38,433 nt of DNA from an uncultured Lactobacillus sp. (GCF_948948975.1 NZ_CARBVX010000020.1:1-38433), one strand, 5' to 3'. Counted from the stretch's first letter, positions 15,578 through 25,887 are shown. Numbers and translations: made by a program. The notes: generated by a model not told the origin, from the letters alone.

Positions 15578-15617
15578 TTGACAAATGTAAATCACAAGTT
15601 ATATGATTACACTTGTA
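15578..15617 (+). promoter_or_regulatory. copY promoter with two cop boxes
   Basis: TTGACA (15578-15583), 18-nt spacer, TATGAT (15602-15607). Two CopY operators of the form TACANNTGTA flank it: GACAAATGTA (15580-15589, one mismatch) over the -35 and a perfect TACACTTGTA (15608-15617) just after the -10. CopY binding there would block the promoter until copper releases it. Confidence 0.85.
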
Positions 15618-15635
15618 AACGAAAGGAAAGTATAA

Positions 15636-16070
15636 ATGAGTGAAAAGAATTTATCTTCAATTTCAGACAGTGAATGGGAAGTAATGCGCATTGTCTGGAC
15701 ATTATGTGAAACAAATACAAAACAAATTTTAAACGAGCTTCAGGCTAAAAAAGATTGGACAGATTCTACTATCAAAACTTTAATTAGACGTCTCGTTCAA
15801 AAAGGCTGGTTAAATGCTAAACAAGATGGACGCCGGTACATCTACACAGCTACGGTTAATCAAACCGAAATGATGTACAACGAAGCTAAAACCTTACTAA
15901 ATAGAATGTGTGACATGCACAAGGGAGAAGTAATTTTGAAACTTCTAGAAGACTCCCCCGTTTCTAAAGGTGATTTAATGAAGATGAAAAAAGAAATTAG
16001 TCAAAAAGAAAAAACGGCACCTGAGATGGTTCCCTGTAATTGCTTAAAAACAGGGTCTACTATTTGTTAG
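15636..16070 (+). CDS. copY: CopY-type copper-responsive repressor
   Basis: Represses the copper operon; Cu+ displaces Zn from its C-terminal cysteines and frees the operator. The 144 residues begin with a BlaI/CopY winged helix (about 8-75: ISDSEWEVMRIVWTL through SDSTIKTLIRRLVQKGWL-like helix DSTIKTLIRRLVQKGWL). The C-terminus carries CNC and a last Cys: C134, C136 and C144. The usual hook is CxCx4CxC, so one cysteine is missing and the spacing is longer. AAAGGAAAG precedes ATG 15636. It heads an operon with two cupredoxins and a Cu+-ATPase. Confidence 0.88.
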   Translation: MSEKNLSSISDSEWEVMRIVWTLCETNTKQILNELQAKKDWTDSTIKTLIRRLVQKGWLNAKQDGRRYIYTATVNQTEMMYNEAKTLLNRMCDMHKGEVILKLLEDSPVSKGDLMKMKKEISQKEKTAPEMVPCNCLKTGSTIC

Positions 16071-16082
16071 GAGGAAACAAAA

Positions 16083-16460
16083 ATGAATGGAAGTCAGATC
16101 ATTACCTTAATCGTCGGGGTAATTTTAATCGGTTTTATTATTTGGTGGTTCTTTGGCAAACATAAAGAAGCTGCCGGTACGAGCACAATTGTTAATGATG
16201 AACAAACTGCAACAATTGTTGTAAATGGTGGTTATTCACCTTCAACAGTAATTCTTAAAAAAGGTGTGCCTGCTCAAGTTAACTTTGACATGCGCGACTC
16301 AACAGCATGTTTATCCCATGTTGTTTTCGAACAATTAGGAGTCAACAAGGACTTAACCAAACAAAAAATTACTACTGTCAATATTCCAACAGACAAGGCT
16401 GGAACCTATAACTTTGCTTGCGGAATGGATATGTTCCACGGAAAAGTCATCGTTAAATAA
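16083..16460 (+). CDS. Membrane-anchored cupredoxin-like copper-binding protein
   Basis: The 125 residues start with one membrane segment (about 5-24: IITLIVGVILIGFIIWWFF) followed by a cupredoxin-like domain (about 40-125). Candidate copper ligands are Cys and His in ACLSHVVF and the C-terminal cluster [10 protein letters not shown]. The anchored domain is expected outside the membrane, where it could bind copper exported by the ATPase two genes downstream. AGGAGG is 7-8 nt before ATG 16083. A soluble paralogue follows 17 nt later. Electron transfer is the other job of cupredoxins, but the operon points to copper handling. Confidence 0.82.
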   Translation: MNGSQIITLIVGVILIGFIIWWFFGKHKEAAGTSTIVNDEQTATIVVNGGYSPSTVILKKGVPAQVNFDMRDSTACLSHVVFEQLGVNKDLTKQKITTVNIPTDKAGTYNFACGMDMFHGKVIVK

Positions 16461-16477
16461 AGAAAGGATTTATTAAA

Positions 16478-16765
16478 ATGAGTATTTTTTCAAAAAATCA
16501 AACCAAAAAAGTTGTTGTCAATGCAGAAAATCAGGGCTATAAACCCGATACCATTACTTTTAAGCAAGGTAAACCTGCCCAATTAAAATTTATTCCATCT
16601 GACAATATGGGCTGTATGAACGAAGTAGTTTTCAAAGACTTGAATATAGATGACAAACTTGATGGTAAAAAAGAAGTTATTGTCAATATCCCCACAGACA
16701 AGCCTGCTACTTATAATTGGAGTTGCGGAATGGACATGTTTCATGGGAAGGTTGTTGTTAAATAA
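16478..16765 (+). CDS. Soluble cupredoxin-like copper-binding protein
   Basis: The 95 residues are a paralogue of the preceding cupredoxin without its membrane segment or any signal peptide, so it is predicted cytosolic. It keeps GCMNEVVF (Cys kept, His replaced by Asn) and [10 protein letters not shown]. Its stop overlaps the ATPase start (TAATG), so the two products are made in step. The ATPase lacks the usual N-terminal metal-binding domain, and this small protein could deliver copper in its place; that is an inference. AAAGGA precedes ATG 16478. Confidence 0.82.
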   Translation: MSIFSKNQTKKVVVNAENQGYKPDTITFKQGKPAQLKFIPSDNMGCMNEVVFKDLNIDDKLDGKKEVIVNIPTDKPATYNWSCGMDMFHGKVVVK

Positions 16766-18690
16766 TGAGGTTATCAAACATTAAACGATTTTGGATATCG
16801 TTTATTCTCTCTATCCCAATGCTTATTCAAATGTTTGCAATGCCATTTCATTGGATGATGCCCGGATATAACTGGATTGCTCTTATCACAACCACAATCA
16901 TTATGGCAATCTCTGCACTTCCTTACTGGAAAAGTGCTATTGCTGCTTTCAAAAAGCATAGTGCCAATATGAATACCTTAGTGGCTACTGGTACAGCTGT
17001 TGCGTATTTTTATAGTATCTTTGCCATGATCACTAACCGTCCAGTTTACTTTGAAAGTGCCGCATTTGTTACTGTCTTCGTCTTATTAGGCGACGCCATG
17101 GAAGAAAAGATGCACGATAACGCATCAAATGCCTTAGGTAAATTAATGGGTTTACAAGCAAAAGATGCGGAAGTTCAAAGAGATGGTAAATTTGTAAAAA
17201 TCCCACTTGATCAAGTTCAAGTTGGCGATATTATTCGTGTTAAGCCAGGTGAAAAAATCCCAGTTGATGGTGAAATTCTCGAAGGCGTTACTACATTGGA
17301 TGAATCAATGGTTACCGGGGAAAGTATGCCGGTAGTGAAAAAAGTTGGTGACACTGTTGTAGGTTCAACTATTAATAGTAACGGTACAATCACTTTCAAG
17401 GCTACTAAAGTTGGTTCTGACACCATGCTTGCTCAAATTGTTGATTTGGTTAAAAAGGCTCAAACTAGCCATGCCCCAATTCAAAACTTAACGGATAAAA
17501 TTTCTAATATTTTTGTCCCTGCTGTTATGATTATTGCCATTTTAACTTTTATCATTTGGTACTCATTCCTTGGAGCAAGCGCTGTTGAAGCAATGCTTTT
17601 TGCAGTTAGCGTGATCGTTATTGCCTGCCCATGTGCTTTAGGACTTGCTACTCCAACCGCTTTAATGGTTGGTACTGCTCGTAGCGCTAAAATGGGAGTT
17701 TTGATCAAAAATGGTGAAGTTCTCCAAGAAGTTAGTGATTTAAATACTGTTGTCTTTGATAAAACAGGTACTATCACTGTTGGTAAACCTGAAGTTACTG
17801 ATATTGTTGGTGACGAAAAACAAGTTTTAAGAATTGCTGCAAGTCTTGAAGAATCATCTGAACACCCTCTTGCTACAGCGATAGTTAAAAAAGCAGATTC
17901 TGAAAAATTACAAATCGAAAAAGTTAGCGAGTTTGAAGCAATTGAAGGTAAAGGCGTTAAAGCTAATTACCATGATCAGACAGCTTTTGTTGGAAGTAAT
18001 CGATTACTAGCCGACGTCAACATTTCCCAGGAAATGAATCAGCAAGCTACGAAATTACAAGAAGAAGCTAAAACAGTTGTTTATGTCGGCTTAAATGGTG
18101 AAATTATTGGCTTAATTGCTATTCAAGATATTCCTAAACCAAGCTCTAAAGAAGCTATCAGTGAACTTAAGAAACGTGGATTAAAGACAGTAATGCTTAC
18201 CGGTGATAATGAAAAAGTTGCCCAAGCAATTGCTAATGAAGTTGGCATTGACCAAGTTATTGCTGGTGTTTTACCAAATGAAAAAGCTGAACATATTCAT
18301 GAGCTTCAACAAAATGGCGATAAGGTAGCATTTGTTGGGGATGGTATCAATGATGCTCCTGCTCTTTCAACAGCTGATGTAGGAATTGCCATGGGCTCTG
18401 GTACCGATATTGCAATTGATTCTGGTGGTATTGTCTTAGTTCAAAATGACTTACGCGGTGTTGTTCGTGCTCTTGATATCTCTAAAAAGACCTTCAATCG
18501 CATCAAGTTAAACCTCTTCTGGGCGCTTATCTATAACACCATTGGTATTCCAATTGCAGCAGGCTTATTCGTTGGCTTAGGCTTTACACTAAGCCCTGAA
18601 CTAGCCGGTTTAGCGATGGCATTTTCATCTGTTTCAGTTGTTGGTAGCTCCCTACTTTTGAATAAAGCGAAGATTGCTGGAACTAATTAA
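16765..18690 (+). CDS. copA: Cu+-exporting P1B-type ATPase without N-terminal HMA domain
   Basis: Exports Cu+ across the membrane using ATP. The 641 residues contain eight membrane segments, actuator loop TGES (184-187), the metal-site motif CPC (288-290), phosphorylation site DKTGT (Asp332), the nucleotide-site SEHPLA, the hinge [15 protein letters not shown] in segment 7 and SSVSVVGSS in segment 8. CPC with these two late motifs marks the Cu+/Ag+ class. The protein starts almost directly with a membrane segment: no CxxC heavy-metal domain and no His-rich stretch are present. The name copB is often used for lactobacillar homologues; CPC rather than CPH favours the CopA class. Last gene of the copY operon. 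Confidence 0.92.
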   Translation: MRLSNIKRFWISFILSIPMLIQMFAMPFHWMMPGYNWIALITTTIIMAISALPYWKSAIAAFKKHSANMNTLVATGTAVAYFYSIFAMITNRPVYFESAAFVTVFVLLGDAMEEKMHDNASNALGKLMGLQAKDAEVQRDGKFVKIPLDQVQVGDIIRVKPGEKIPVDGEILEGVTTLDESMVTGESMPVVKKVGDTVVGSTINSNGTITFKATKVGSDTMLAQIVDLVKKAQTSHAPIQNLTDKISNIFVPAVMIIAILTFIIWYSFLGASAVEAMLFAVSVIVIACPCALGLATPTALMVGTARSAKMGVLIKNGEVLQEVSDLNTVVFDKTGTITVGKPEVTDIVGDEKQVLRIAASLEESSEHPLATAIVKKADSEKLQIEKVSEFEAIEGKGVKANYHDQTAFVGSNRLLADVNISQEMNQQATKLQEEAKTVVYVGLNGEIIGLIAIQDIPKPSSKEAISELKKRGLKTVMLTGDNEKVAQAIANEVGIDQVIAGVLPNEKAEHIHELQQNGDKVAFVGDGINDAPALSTADVGIAMGSGTDIAIDSGGIVLVQNDLRGVVRALDISKKTFNRIKLNLFWALIYNTIGIPIAAGLFVGLGFTLSPELAGLAMAFSSVSVVGSSLLLNKAKIAGTN

Positions 18691-18736
18691 GGTAAATTTA
18701 TATTTATAATTATTAATATTTATTTGTCTATATGGG

Positions 18737-18776
18737 AAATCAGTTCTATCTTAATGATATGAGCTGATTTTTTATT
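18737..18776 (+). terminator. Terminator of the copper operon
   Basis: AAATCAG pairs with CTGATTT around a 20-nt loop with further partial pairing, then a T run. Confidence 0.7.
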
Positions 18777-18829
18777 TTCTTAATTTTTCCTCCCCTCTTT
18801 TTTACAATCCTTTGCATTTTATGAGTGAC

Positions 18830-19209
18830 TTTATTTAAAGTTTGAATACCCTCCTTCCATAGTGCAGCTGGTAGTCAAAATCAATAGATGTTAAAAATGT
18901 TCTAGTCAAGTATGTTCTAAATACACCTGTTATGCCAAGTACACCTAAATCTATTCCAGAACAACTAACTCCTAATCCTAAACTTGAATACCTACTCTCC
19001 TCAAAATAAGCATATAATTTCTTGCTTCCATTTCAGCCAACTAAGGATTAAAGTACTGGAACAACCAGGAAGAGCTGCTTAAGCAAACCATCTCTTCAGA
19101 AAACAAGTCAACACTTCCACAAACTGGACGAAAAGAAAACCAAGATAAACTAATGGGATTAGGACTACTGCTCGGATTAGTTGGCGATAGAAAAAAGAAG
19201 AATAGCTAA
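18830..19209 (+). pseudogene. Remnant of an LPXTG-anchored surface protein
   Basis: The 632 nt between the copper operon and the proteinase hold decayed coding sequence. One frame reads a proline-rich wall-spanning stretch (VMPSTPKSIPEQLTPNP, about 18940-18985) and then hits a stop. Further on, an open stretch without a start codon gives SSENKSTLPQTG, a hydrophobic segment LMGLGLLLGLVG and a basic end DRKKKNS, stop at 19207-19209: a complete sorting signal with LPQTG at 19114-19128. No intact reading frame joins them. It is on the strand opposite to the proteinase gene, so it is not that gene's duplicate end. Confidence 0.7.
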
Positions 19210-19223
19210 TTATTCAAATCCAC

Positions 19224-19262
19224 AAAAAATGCGCTAAGATTCAATATCTTAACGCATTTTTC
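19224..19262 (-). terminator. Bidirectional terminator after the proteinase gene
   Basis: AAAAATGCGCTAAGAT and ATCTTAACGCATTTTT form a long stem with T runs on both strands. On the minus strand it ends the proteinase gene; on the plus strand it follows the surface-protein remnant. Confidence 0.8.
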
Positions 19263-19322
19263 TTATATTAAGGAAAATGATCTCAATTCATCAAAATGTA
19301 TTTCCCAGGGAATTTTATCACC

Positions 19323-22300
19323 TTAATTCTTATTTCTTCTCTTTATAACGATTCCTACACTAGCAAGTAATGTAGTCACACCAGTGACAATCAAGCCAAC
19401 TAATGTTTCTTTTTCTCCTGTCTTTGGTAATTCTTTATTATTTCTACTATTAGATTTCGAAGAACTCATCTTAGGAGCTACTTGTTTATTATTCTGGCTC
19501 TGAGTATGGGGCTTTACTACAACAGAACTGCTTGTCTTTTCATGGATTGCATTGTTCTTTATTGGTGTCTGTGCATTAGCAGCATCATTCTGATTTGAAG
19601 ATTCTTTACTATTTTTAATTGAAGTTTGTTGATTTATTCCTACTACGTTGTCTTTATTTTGAGTAGGGGCTGTTTCATTTTGCTTTTCAACTGGTTCCAC
19701 TTGTTTACTTGGAGACTCATCTTTAGAAACTTCACTTACTTTTTTAGTGTTATCCTCATTTTGCTTTTCTGTAGTTGATACGTTTACTGGTTGTTCAACC
19801 TTAGGTAGGACTACTTGATGCTCTGTTTGCGTCAAAATACCCTTAGCAGTTTCCAGAATAGCCTTTGCATTTTCTAAGCTAGTTGAAGAGGCGGCTTTAT
19901 CATTTAGAATTTCCTGTACATTATTCAGTATCTCTTTGAATTTATTTTGTGATTCAGGAGTATAACCATCTAAATTCAAACTGTTATTCTTATTGACTTC
20001 TTCCTGCAAACTTGCTCGAACATGCTCTGCTTCTTGCTCATTAGTGGATTTTGTTTCATCTTTTTTAACTAAATCTTTTTCTGCCTCAACTAGAGTTTCT
20101 GTAGCCTTATTAACTTCTTCTACTTGTGCATCTTTTGAATCCAATATTCCTTCTGCAGTCTTCTCAGCATTTTCTTTTACTTTAGCTGAATCATCAGTAT
20201 ATTGTGATTTATCTTCATCTTTGTGCTTATTAAGCTCTTCTTTTAATTGATCTTTAGCTTTTTCAACATAAGGATCGGAAACTGTTTTTTCAACCAAAGC
20301 CTTTTCAGCCTGTGTCAAACTATCAAGTGCTTCTTGAATTTCACTTGTGTTTGCTTGCGTATTAGTTAAAACTTGATTTACTTTTTTCAGTGCATTGCTT
20401 AAGCCTTCTACGCTTTCAGAAGTATATTTGGTGGTATCAAGTTGACTAAGTTTTTCTGCCTTTTCTTTTAAGGCATTTTTGGCAGCATTAGTTTCTTTTG
20501 TATCATCTGACTGTGTTTGCTTTTCTGGAGATACCTGTTTCTCCTTAAGAGCCTGCTTTGCATTAACAATAGAGTCAAATGCTTCTTGAAGGACAGCTAC
20601 ACTTGCGTCTTTATCAGATAAAGTCTTCCTTGCCTGATCAAGAACTTTAGTCATTTCTGCTACTGAATCATCAGTGTATTTACTTTGATCAAATTCTTCA
20701 CTTTCTTTAATCGTTTTTTCCAGTTTTTCTTTAAGGGCCTGTAAGTCCTTATTAACTTCATGTTCTGCTGGTTTTTCAACTAAATTCTTAATTGCCGCAT
20801 CTAAGCTTTCAATTGCATGCGTCAGTTCTTGAAGAGTGGCCTTCTTATTTCTTAATACTTTGCTTGCTTCTTGACGCGCTTGAGCTAAGTTTTTAGCTGA
20901 TTCATGTGTGTATTTACCAGAGCTTCCTAAAGATCTTGCTTGATCAAGTTTCTTTCTTAGCTCTTTTCGTGCCTGAGTTACACTTTCATCTGTAGTAGGC
21001 TGATCTTTTTCAATTGTCTTAACGGCATATTCAACAACATCTGATTCATTACCATATTTATCAGTAGTCTTAAATAAAATCTTTCCGTTCTCTGTAACGG
21101 TTAGTCCTTCTTCTGGTAAAACTGCATATTTATTTTCGCCATCAGTACTATATAAAACGTTGCCGTCTTCACCTTTTCCAGTTATTGTCACTGATTTTTT
21201 ATCTGATGCAGTTGTAGCAGTAATTTGTGGTGCTGCCAATTTTTGAGCTTTCTTATAGTACACGACTAAAGTCTGAACTTCACTCTGATTATCATTATTA
21301 TCAGCTACTGCAACATTAAAAGTATTTTTCCCTTCTTTAAGTTTAACAGTATGAGTAAATTTTTTTCTCAAATTCTTGGTGCCATTGTAATCGATGTCAT
21401 CCCAATTTGCATCAACATTATTATCATTTATAAACAAACTATAATATGGGTAATCGTCACTAATTGTACCTTGAACTTCAAATTCTTCCTTATTTGTATA
21501 AATTGGTGTGTAGTGTCCCTGTTCATCCTTTTCGTGGTTAAGGGTTACTTCTGGAGTATTTGCATCTACATAGAAGGTTAGTCTTTCTTGAACAGTATCC
21601 CCGATAGTCGTATCTCCAATTAAAACTGGAAATACCTTAGAACCGTGATTACCAAGATCCAAAACTAGTTTAAATGTTCCATCTGACTTCACTCTAACAT
21701 CTTGATTACCAATTCTAAGAGTAGTGGTTGGACGGTTAACTTTTCCAGTTAACGTTAACTTACCAGTTTTAGGATCATAGTTCTTTGTTTTCGCATTAAC
21801 ACTACTTGTTCCAAATTTAACTCCATCGTCAAAAGTAACATCAGCTGCTGAAACAACAGTTTTACCACGATCACTTGATTTAACAATTTGCTTAACTGAT
21901 GAACTATTACCATCCTCATCGCTAACTACAATATTCATTACATTTTCGCCATAACTTACTGGAACCTTGACTTTAAATTCATGCTCACTATTTGGCTTAG
22001 CACTATATGTTTTATCATTAATTTTTACAGTAACTTTATCAGCATCGGCACTAACTTTTCCTGATACTTCTACTGTATCTTCAGAAGTTTGACTTAACTT
22101 AACTTCTCCATCTCCAGCATAGGTTTCTTGATTATCAATTTTAAGACTTTCAATTTTAGCTGGTACTAGACTAACTTTAATATCTTTTTGAGTAATTAAA
22201 GTCTCATGTTCCTCATCAGCATAGAATTTAACCTGGGTATCATAATCACTAACTGACAATGGTAGTGTTGTAACAAAGCGTTCGCTAGATTCATCATAGC

Positions 22301-25300
22301 TTATCTTAAGCTCATGTTCTTTCCCATCTTTATCAGTATATGTCCCATATACTTTTTCTGGATATGTACCTGAAATCGTGTAAGAATTATCACTTGCATC
22401 ATATGCATCACTAAGTGTTGTTATTTTGCTTGGTAAGTTCTTATCAACAATTAGTCCAAAGTTTATTTCACCTGGCTTATTAGCTACACCTGAAGTAGTT
22501 CCAGCATTAGTCGCATTATCAAAGACAGCGATAGACAAGTCGTTTTTGCCTGCTTTAAGAGTTCTAACTTGCTCATCACTAAGCGGAATTTCAATCTTTT
22601 GGTATCCAGAATTTGTTGAACCCACAATGTCATATGATACATTTCTATTGAGCTCACCATTTACGTAAGTATTTGCTTGACCATTTAGCCCACTAAAATT
22701 GTCTTTTGCTTCAGCTTTAAGGACATACGATATTTTCCCGTTCTGATCTTTATGCGATCCCAGCTTCAGATTCTTAACTTCTGGTTTAACACTATCAACC
22801 TTAATTTTAATGTCATAGTGTTGTTGCTTGTTCGTACCATCGACTGTCCCCGTTACACGATAAGTGTAAGTGCCATCGGGTACTTTTTCAGTTTTATTAG
22901 TTTGTTGGTTGAAATATGTACCATCCCAAGCTGGAACATAATTGAACTTAGCATATCTTTGGCTGCTAGCAGCCCAATATGACTTGGTCACATGCGCTAA
23001 AGAGGCCAGAGTATTAATTACTTCACCATCTTGATTTAAAATTTCAGCTTTAACATCGTTAGCATTTCTAAATAAGAAATACTGCGGTTTCAACCAGGAT
23101 ACGGATGCTCCATCTGCTGTAGATAATGCAATTGCGTCTGGATCAATATGATAATTTCCAGCATCATCTTGGCTTAATCCAGCATATCCGATGGCTCCAT
23201 TTTTATTTCCAGCCGTTATAATCGTACCTAAATTATTGTTTTTTGGATTAAACGCTAATCCATTCAATCCGTCAAAAATAGCTGGCTCAGCCCAATCACC
23301 AAAGAAGCCCATGTATGGGATTTTTAAGTGGGAATTATCTGATCCAGTAAAGGTCATAAATCCTTCAACATATTGGTTTTCTTTGAAATTGTCCGGTAAT
23401 GATAAGGTTACTCCTACTTCTTTAGTTGAATTTGCCGGAACTATTATTTTTTCATCTGGAGTAAGCGTAGCACCTTCAATTTTCTTTTCAAATAATTTTC
23501 CTGTTTTGGAATCAGTTGCTGAAGTGTATACATCAGAAAACTTTCCGTTACTATTTAAACTATATTCGATTTCTTTATTAGTACGATTTGTAAATTTAAG
23601 AGTAAATTGATGTTTACGATCCTTGAAGTCTTTCAATTCAACTCCTGGGTATCCATTCCCACCACTAACTGTTGAAGGATTATGCAAAATTGCATTAATT
23701 GCAGCTTCTACATTAACTAATCCAGCCCCCTGTCTACGAGGTGATTCAATAACTGAATCATGATCAAGGTCAACTTCAATATTTGTTGTATTCATCTGAA
23801 TATTCTTTATTAAAGCTGCTCGTTCACTCTTAGGCATCTTTTGATATAATTCGTAAAATTTTCCATTCTTGTCATTCATTGCTTGCACAAGTAAAGCTTG
23901 AGAACCGGCAATAAATGGTGATGCCATTGAAGTCCCGGACATATTAGTGTAGCCATTGTTATTTTGCAAAGACCAAATATTTCCACCTGGAGCAGTAATA
24001 TCAGGCTTAAATGCCAAATTAGAAACAGGGCCATAAGACGTAAAATCAGACATCAAATCTTCTTCACGTACCACATTATTCAGTGGTTGAACTGCAATGT
24101 TTACTTGCAATACTTCATCGGGATGAGATTCAAGATAATCAACAAGTTTTTTACCATCATCAGTTGATAAACCGGCTGTTGGAAATCCTTCATTATACAA
24201 AACTGATGTTAGTGGGGTATTTCCACCAGCATTATTTATAATAAGAAGTCCAGCTGCACCAGCTTCCTGAGCATATTTTTGTTTATCAGTAAAAGTAATT
24301 GCTCCACGAGCTACTACCGCAATTTTTCCTTTTACATCATCGGTATACTGATCGGGTGTTCCCACACCTAATTTTCCAGCTGCATCTTTTACAAGATAGA
24401 ATTTTTTATTGTCAAATGCAGAAAGATCAGTGTTAGGAGAAAGCTGGGTAACAGCTGGTCCAAACAGCTTTTCTCCACCTGCAGTAGAGATAGTCATTCC
24501 ATCAGTAGTTACTTTCGTATTCTCGGCTGATGCAACTGTTGTTGCCCCTCTACTTGTGCCCGGACTACCAATAGTTTCCATATCCGGATTACCGTAAAAA
24601 TCTTTATTATTTCCCTCTTGATTTGACGTTGAAGTACCAGAGTTTCCTGCTGAAATTACAGCTGCTGTTCCATGCTTAACAGCTTTTTCTACAGCTGCAA
24701 TTTCTGGATCATCTTCAGTCTGTTCACCTGAAACTGATCCCAAAGACATATTCAGAACGTCTGCTCCTAACTTAGCTGAATCATCCACTGCACCAATTAC
24801 ACTAGTTGAATCAGTAGATGCAGAACTATCTGAGTTAGAGAAAGCTTTCATGGCAAGCAATTGTGCTTCGGGAGCCACTCCAACTACTGAAGTCGCTGGA
24901 TTAGTTCCGGTACCATTTGCACCAACGATACCCGCAACATGCATCCCATGTTGCTCTTTTGGATTATCATCCGTAATAATATCATTATTATCAGAATAGT
25001 TATGACCAAATGGTACTTTACTGGTGAAATAACGTCCATATCCACTATTTTCAGTAAATCCATCAATATCCTTAGCAGTCAATTTAGCTTTAGATTCATC
25101 GCTTAATCTCAAATCCTTATGATTTGGATCAATACCGGTATCAATAATTGAAACAACTGTTCCTTCACCCTTATATTGATAGTTTGACCAAACCGTCGAA
25201 ACATTAGCCATGTTATTTGCTGAGGTATCGGCTGCAAAATATACCTTAGCTAAAGTAACTGATTTTACACCTTTAATCTCTCTTAATTTTTTAATATCTC

Positions 25301-25766
25301 CAACTTTTACTTTGGTTGCAAAACCATTAACTACATACCCATAACTTTTATCAATGGCTTGATTCGTAATTTTTTGAACCTCATCCTTAATTCCAGATTG
25401 AGCAGCAATTACTTTATTCGATGCTTGCTCAATTTCGGCTCTACTTGCTGTTTGTGAATCAATTGATCCATTTTCAGAAGCTGGTAGAGCCTCGAGTTGG
25501 ACAATCACATCTACATAGACCTCTTGCTGTTCCTCGGGTGTTAATCGTTCAAAATTAACACCTTGAGCGGCAAGTTGGGCCTCAACAGCTTGTCTCGAGA
25601 GAGCTGTCGTAGAATGTTCTACAGCCGTCTTAGATTTTTTAACGCTGTTAGTTTGGCTTGCTACACTTGCCTTTACGATTTGTTCTCCTCCACCTAGTAC
25701 TTGACCACTAGTTATAAGAGCTGTACTGAGCAATAACCAAGTATATTTTTCTCTCTTCTTTCTCAT
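19323..25766 (-). CDS. prtP: Cell-envelope subtilisin-family proteinase (lactocepin), LPKTG-anchored
   Basis: Wall-anchored S8 proteinase that cuts casein or host proteins to supply peptides; the family also degrades host chemokines. The 2147 residues read: signal peptide (about 1-33), propeptide to about 180, catalytic domain with Asp209 (IDTG), His273 (HGMHVAG), oxyanion Asn375 (SAGNSG) and Ser613 (GTSMASP), a PA insert (about 440-560), fibronectin-like and other beta domains to about 1590, five helical repeats of 75-82 residues (about 1593-1986), a Gln/Asn/Lys-rich linker, then LPKTG at 2113-2117, a hydrophobic segment and RRNKN. AAGGGGG precedes ATG 25766. The catalytic set is complete. 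It is divergent from its probable foldase, as in lactococcal prtP/prtM. Confidence 0.93.
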   Translation of the reverse strand: MRKKREKYTWLLLSTALITSGQVLGGGEQIVKASVASQTNSVKKSKTAVEHSTTALSRQAVEAQLAAQGVNFERLTPEEQQEVYVDVIVQLEALPASENGSIDSQTASRAEIEQASNKVIAAQSGIKDEVQKITNQAIDKSYGYVVNGFATKVKVGDIKKLREIKGVKSVTLAKVYFAADTSANNMANVSTVWSNYQYKGEGTVVSIIDTGIDPNHKDLRLSDESKAKLTAKDIDGFTENSGYGRYFTSKVPFGHNYSDNNDIITDDNPKEQHGMHVAGIVGANGTGTNPATSVVGVAPEAQLLAMKAFSNSDSSASTDSTSVIGAVDDSAKLGADVLNMSLGSVSGEQTEDDPEIAAVEKAVKHGTAAVISAGNSGTSTSNQEGNNKDFYGNPDMETIGSPGTSRGATTVASAENTKVTTDGMTISTAGGEKLFGPAVTQLSPNTDLSAFDNKKFYLVKDAAGKLGVGTPDQYTDDVKGKIAVVARGAITFTDKQKYAQEAGAAGLLIINNAGGNTPLTSVLYNEGFPTAGLSTDDGKKLVDYLESHPDEVLQVNIAVQPLNNVVREEDLMSDFTSYGPVSNLAFKPDITAPGGNIWSLQNNNGYTNMSGTSMASPFIAGSQALLVQAMNDKNGKFYELYQKMPKSERAALIKNIQMNTTNIEVDLDHDSVIESPRRQGAGLVNVEAAINAILHNPSTVSGGNGYPGVELKDFKDRKHQFTLKFTNRTNKEIEYSLNSNGKFSDVYTSATDSKTGKLFEKKIEGATLTPDEKIIVPANSTKEVGVTLSLPDNFKENQYVEGFMTFTGSDNSHLKIPYMGFFGDWAEPAIFDGLNGLAFNPKNNNLGTIITAGNKNGAIGYAGLSQDDAGNYHIDPDAIALSTADGASVSWLKPQYFLFRNANDVKAEILNQDGEVINTLASLAHVTKSYWAASSQRYAKFNYVPAWDGTYFNQQTNKTEKVPDGTYTYRVTGTVDGTNKQQHYDIKIKVDSVKPEVKNLKLGSHKDQNGKISYVLKAEAKDNFSGLNGQANTYVNGELNRNVSYDIVGSTNSGYQKIEIPLSDEQVRTLKAGKNDLSIAVFDNATNAGTTSGVANKPGEINFGLIVDKNLPSKITTLSDAYDASDNSYTISGTYPEKVYGTYTDKDGKEHELKISYDESSERFVTTLPLSVSDYDTQVKFYADEEHETLITQKDIKVSLVPAKIESLKIDNQETYAGDGEVKLSQTSEDTVEVSGKVSADADKVTVKINDKTYSAKPNSEHEFKVKVPVSYGENVMNIVVSDEDGNSSSVKQIVKSSDRGKTVVSAADVTFDDGVKFGTSSVNAKTKNYDPKTGKLTLTGKVNRPTTTLRIGNQDVRVKSDGTFKLVLDLGNHGSKVFPVLIGDTTIGDTVQERLTFYVDANTPEVTLNHEKDEQGHYTPIYTNKEEFEVQGTISDDYPYYSLFINDNNVDANWDDIDYNGTKNLRKKFTHTVKLKEGKNTFNVAVADNNDNQSEVQTLVVYYKKAQKLAAPQITATTASDKKSVTITGKGEDGNVLYSTDGENKYAVLPEEGLTVTENGKILFKTTDKYGNESDVVEYAVKTIEKDQPTTDESVTQARKELRKKLDQARSLGSSGKYTHESAKNLAQARQEASKVLRNKKATLQELTHAIESLDAAIKNLVEKPAEHEVNKDLQALKEKLEKTIKESEEFDQSKYTDDSVAEMTKVLDQARKTLSDKDASVAVLQEAFDSIVNAKQALKEKQVSPEKQTQSDDTKETNAAKNALKEKAEKLSQLDTTKYTSESVEGLSNALKKVNQVLTNTQANTSEIQEALDSLTQAEKALVEKTVSDPYVEKAKDQLKEELNKHKDEDKSQYTDDSAKVKENAEKTAEGILDSKDAQVEEVNKATETLVEAEKDLVKKDETKSTNEQEAEHVRASLQEEVNKNNSLNLDGYTPESQNKFKEILNNVQEILNDKAASSTSLENAKAILETAKGILTQTEHQVVLPKVEQPVNVSTTEKQNEDNTKKVSEVSKDESPSKQVEPVEKQNETAPTQNKDNVVGINQQTSIKNSKESSNQNDAANAQTPIKNNAIHEKTSSSVVVKPHTQSQNNKQVAPKMSSSKSNSRNNKELPKTGEKETLVGLIVTGVTTLLASVGIVIKRRNKN
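19809..20990 (-). repeat. Five helical (FIVAR-like) repeats inside the proteinase
   Basis: Units of 75-82 residues, each with the pattern KYT-x-(D/E)S followed by two helices and ending near A-(K/E)-x-x-L. They are diverged from each other, so this is an old array. They probably act as a stalk that carries the catalytic part through the wall. Confidence 0.75.
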
Positions 25767-25859
25767 TTAAATCCCCCTTAAAGAATTGATTAACTGACCC
25801 TTGTAACTAACTTACAATAAAATAAAAACATATTTAATTTAACATATTTTTATTTTAAT

Positions 25860-25887
25860 ATTATATCCACTTTATATTAAATTTCAA
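25860..25887 (-). promoter_or_regulatory. Promoter of the proteinase gene
   Basis: On the minus strand TTGAAA (25887-25882), 16-nt spacer, TATAAT (25865-25860), about 94 nt before the start codon. Confidence 0.6.

Noticed and set aside
18830..19209. A functional small LPXTG protein gene
   Set aside because: No start codon with ribosome site precedes the LPQTG frame and stops interrupt the related upstream sequence.
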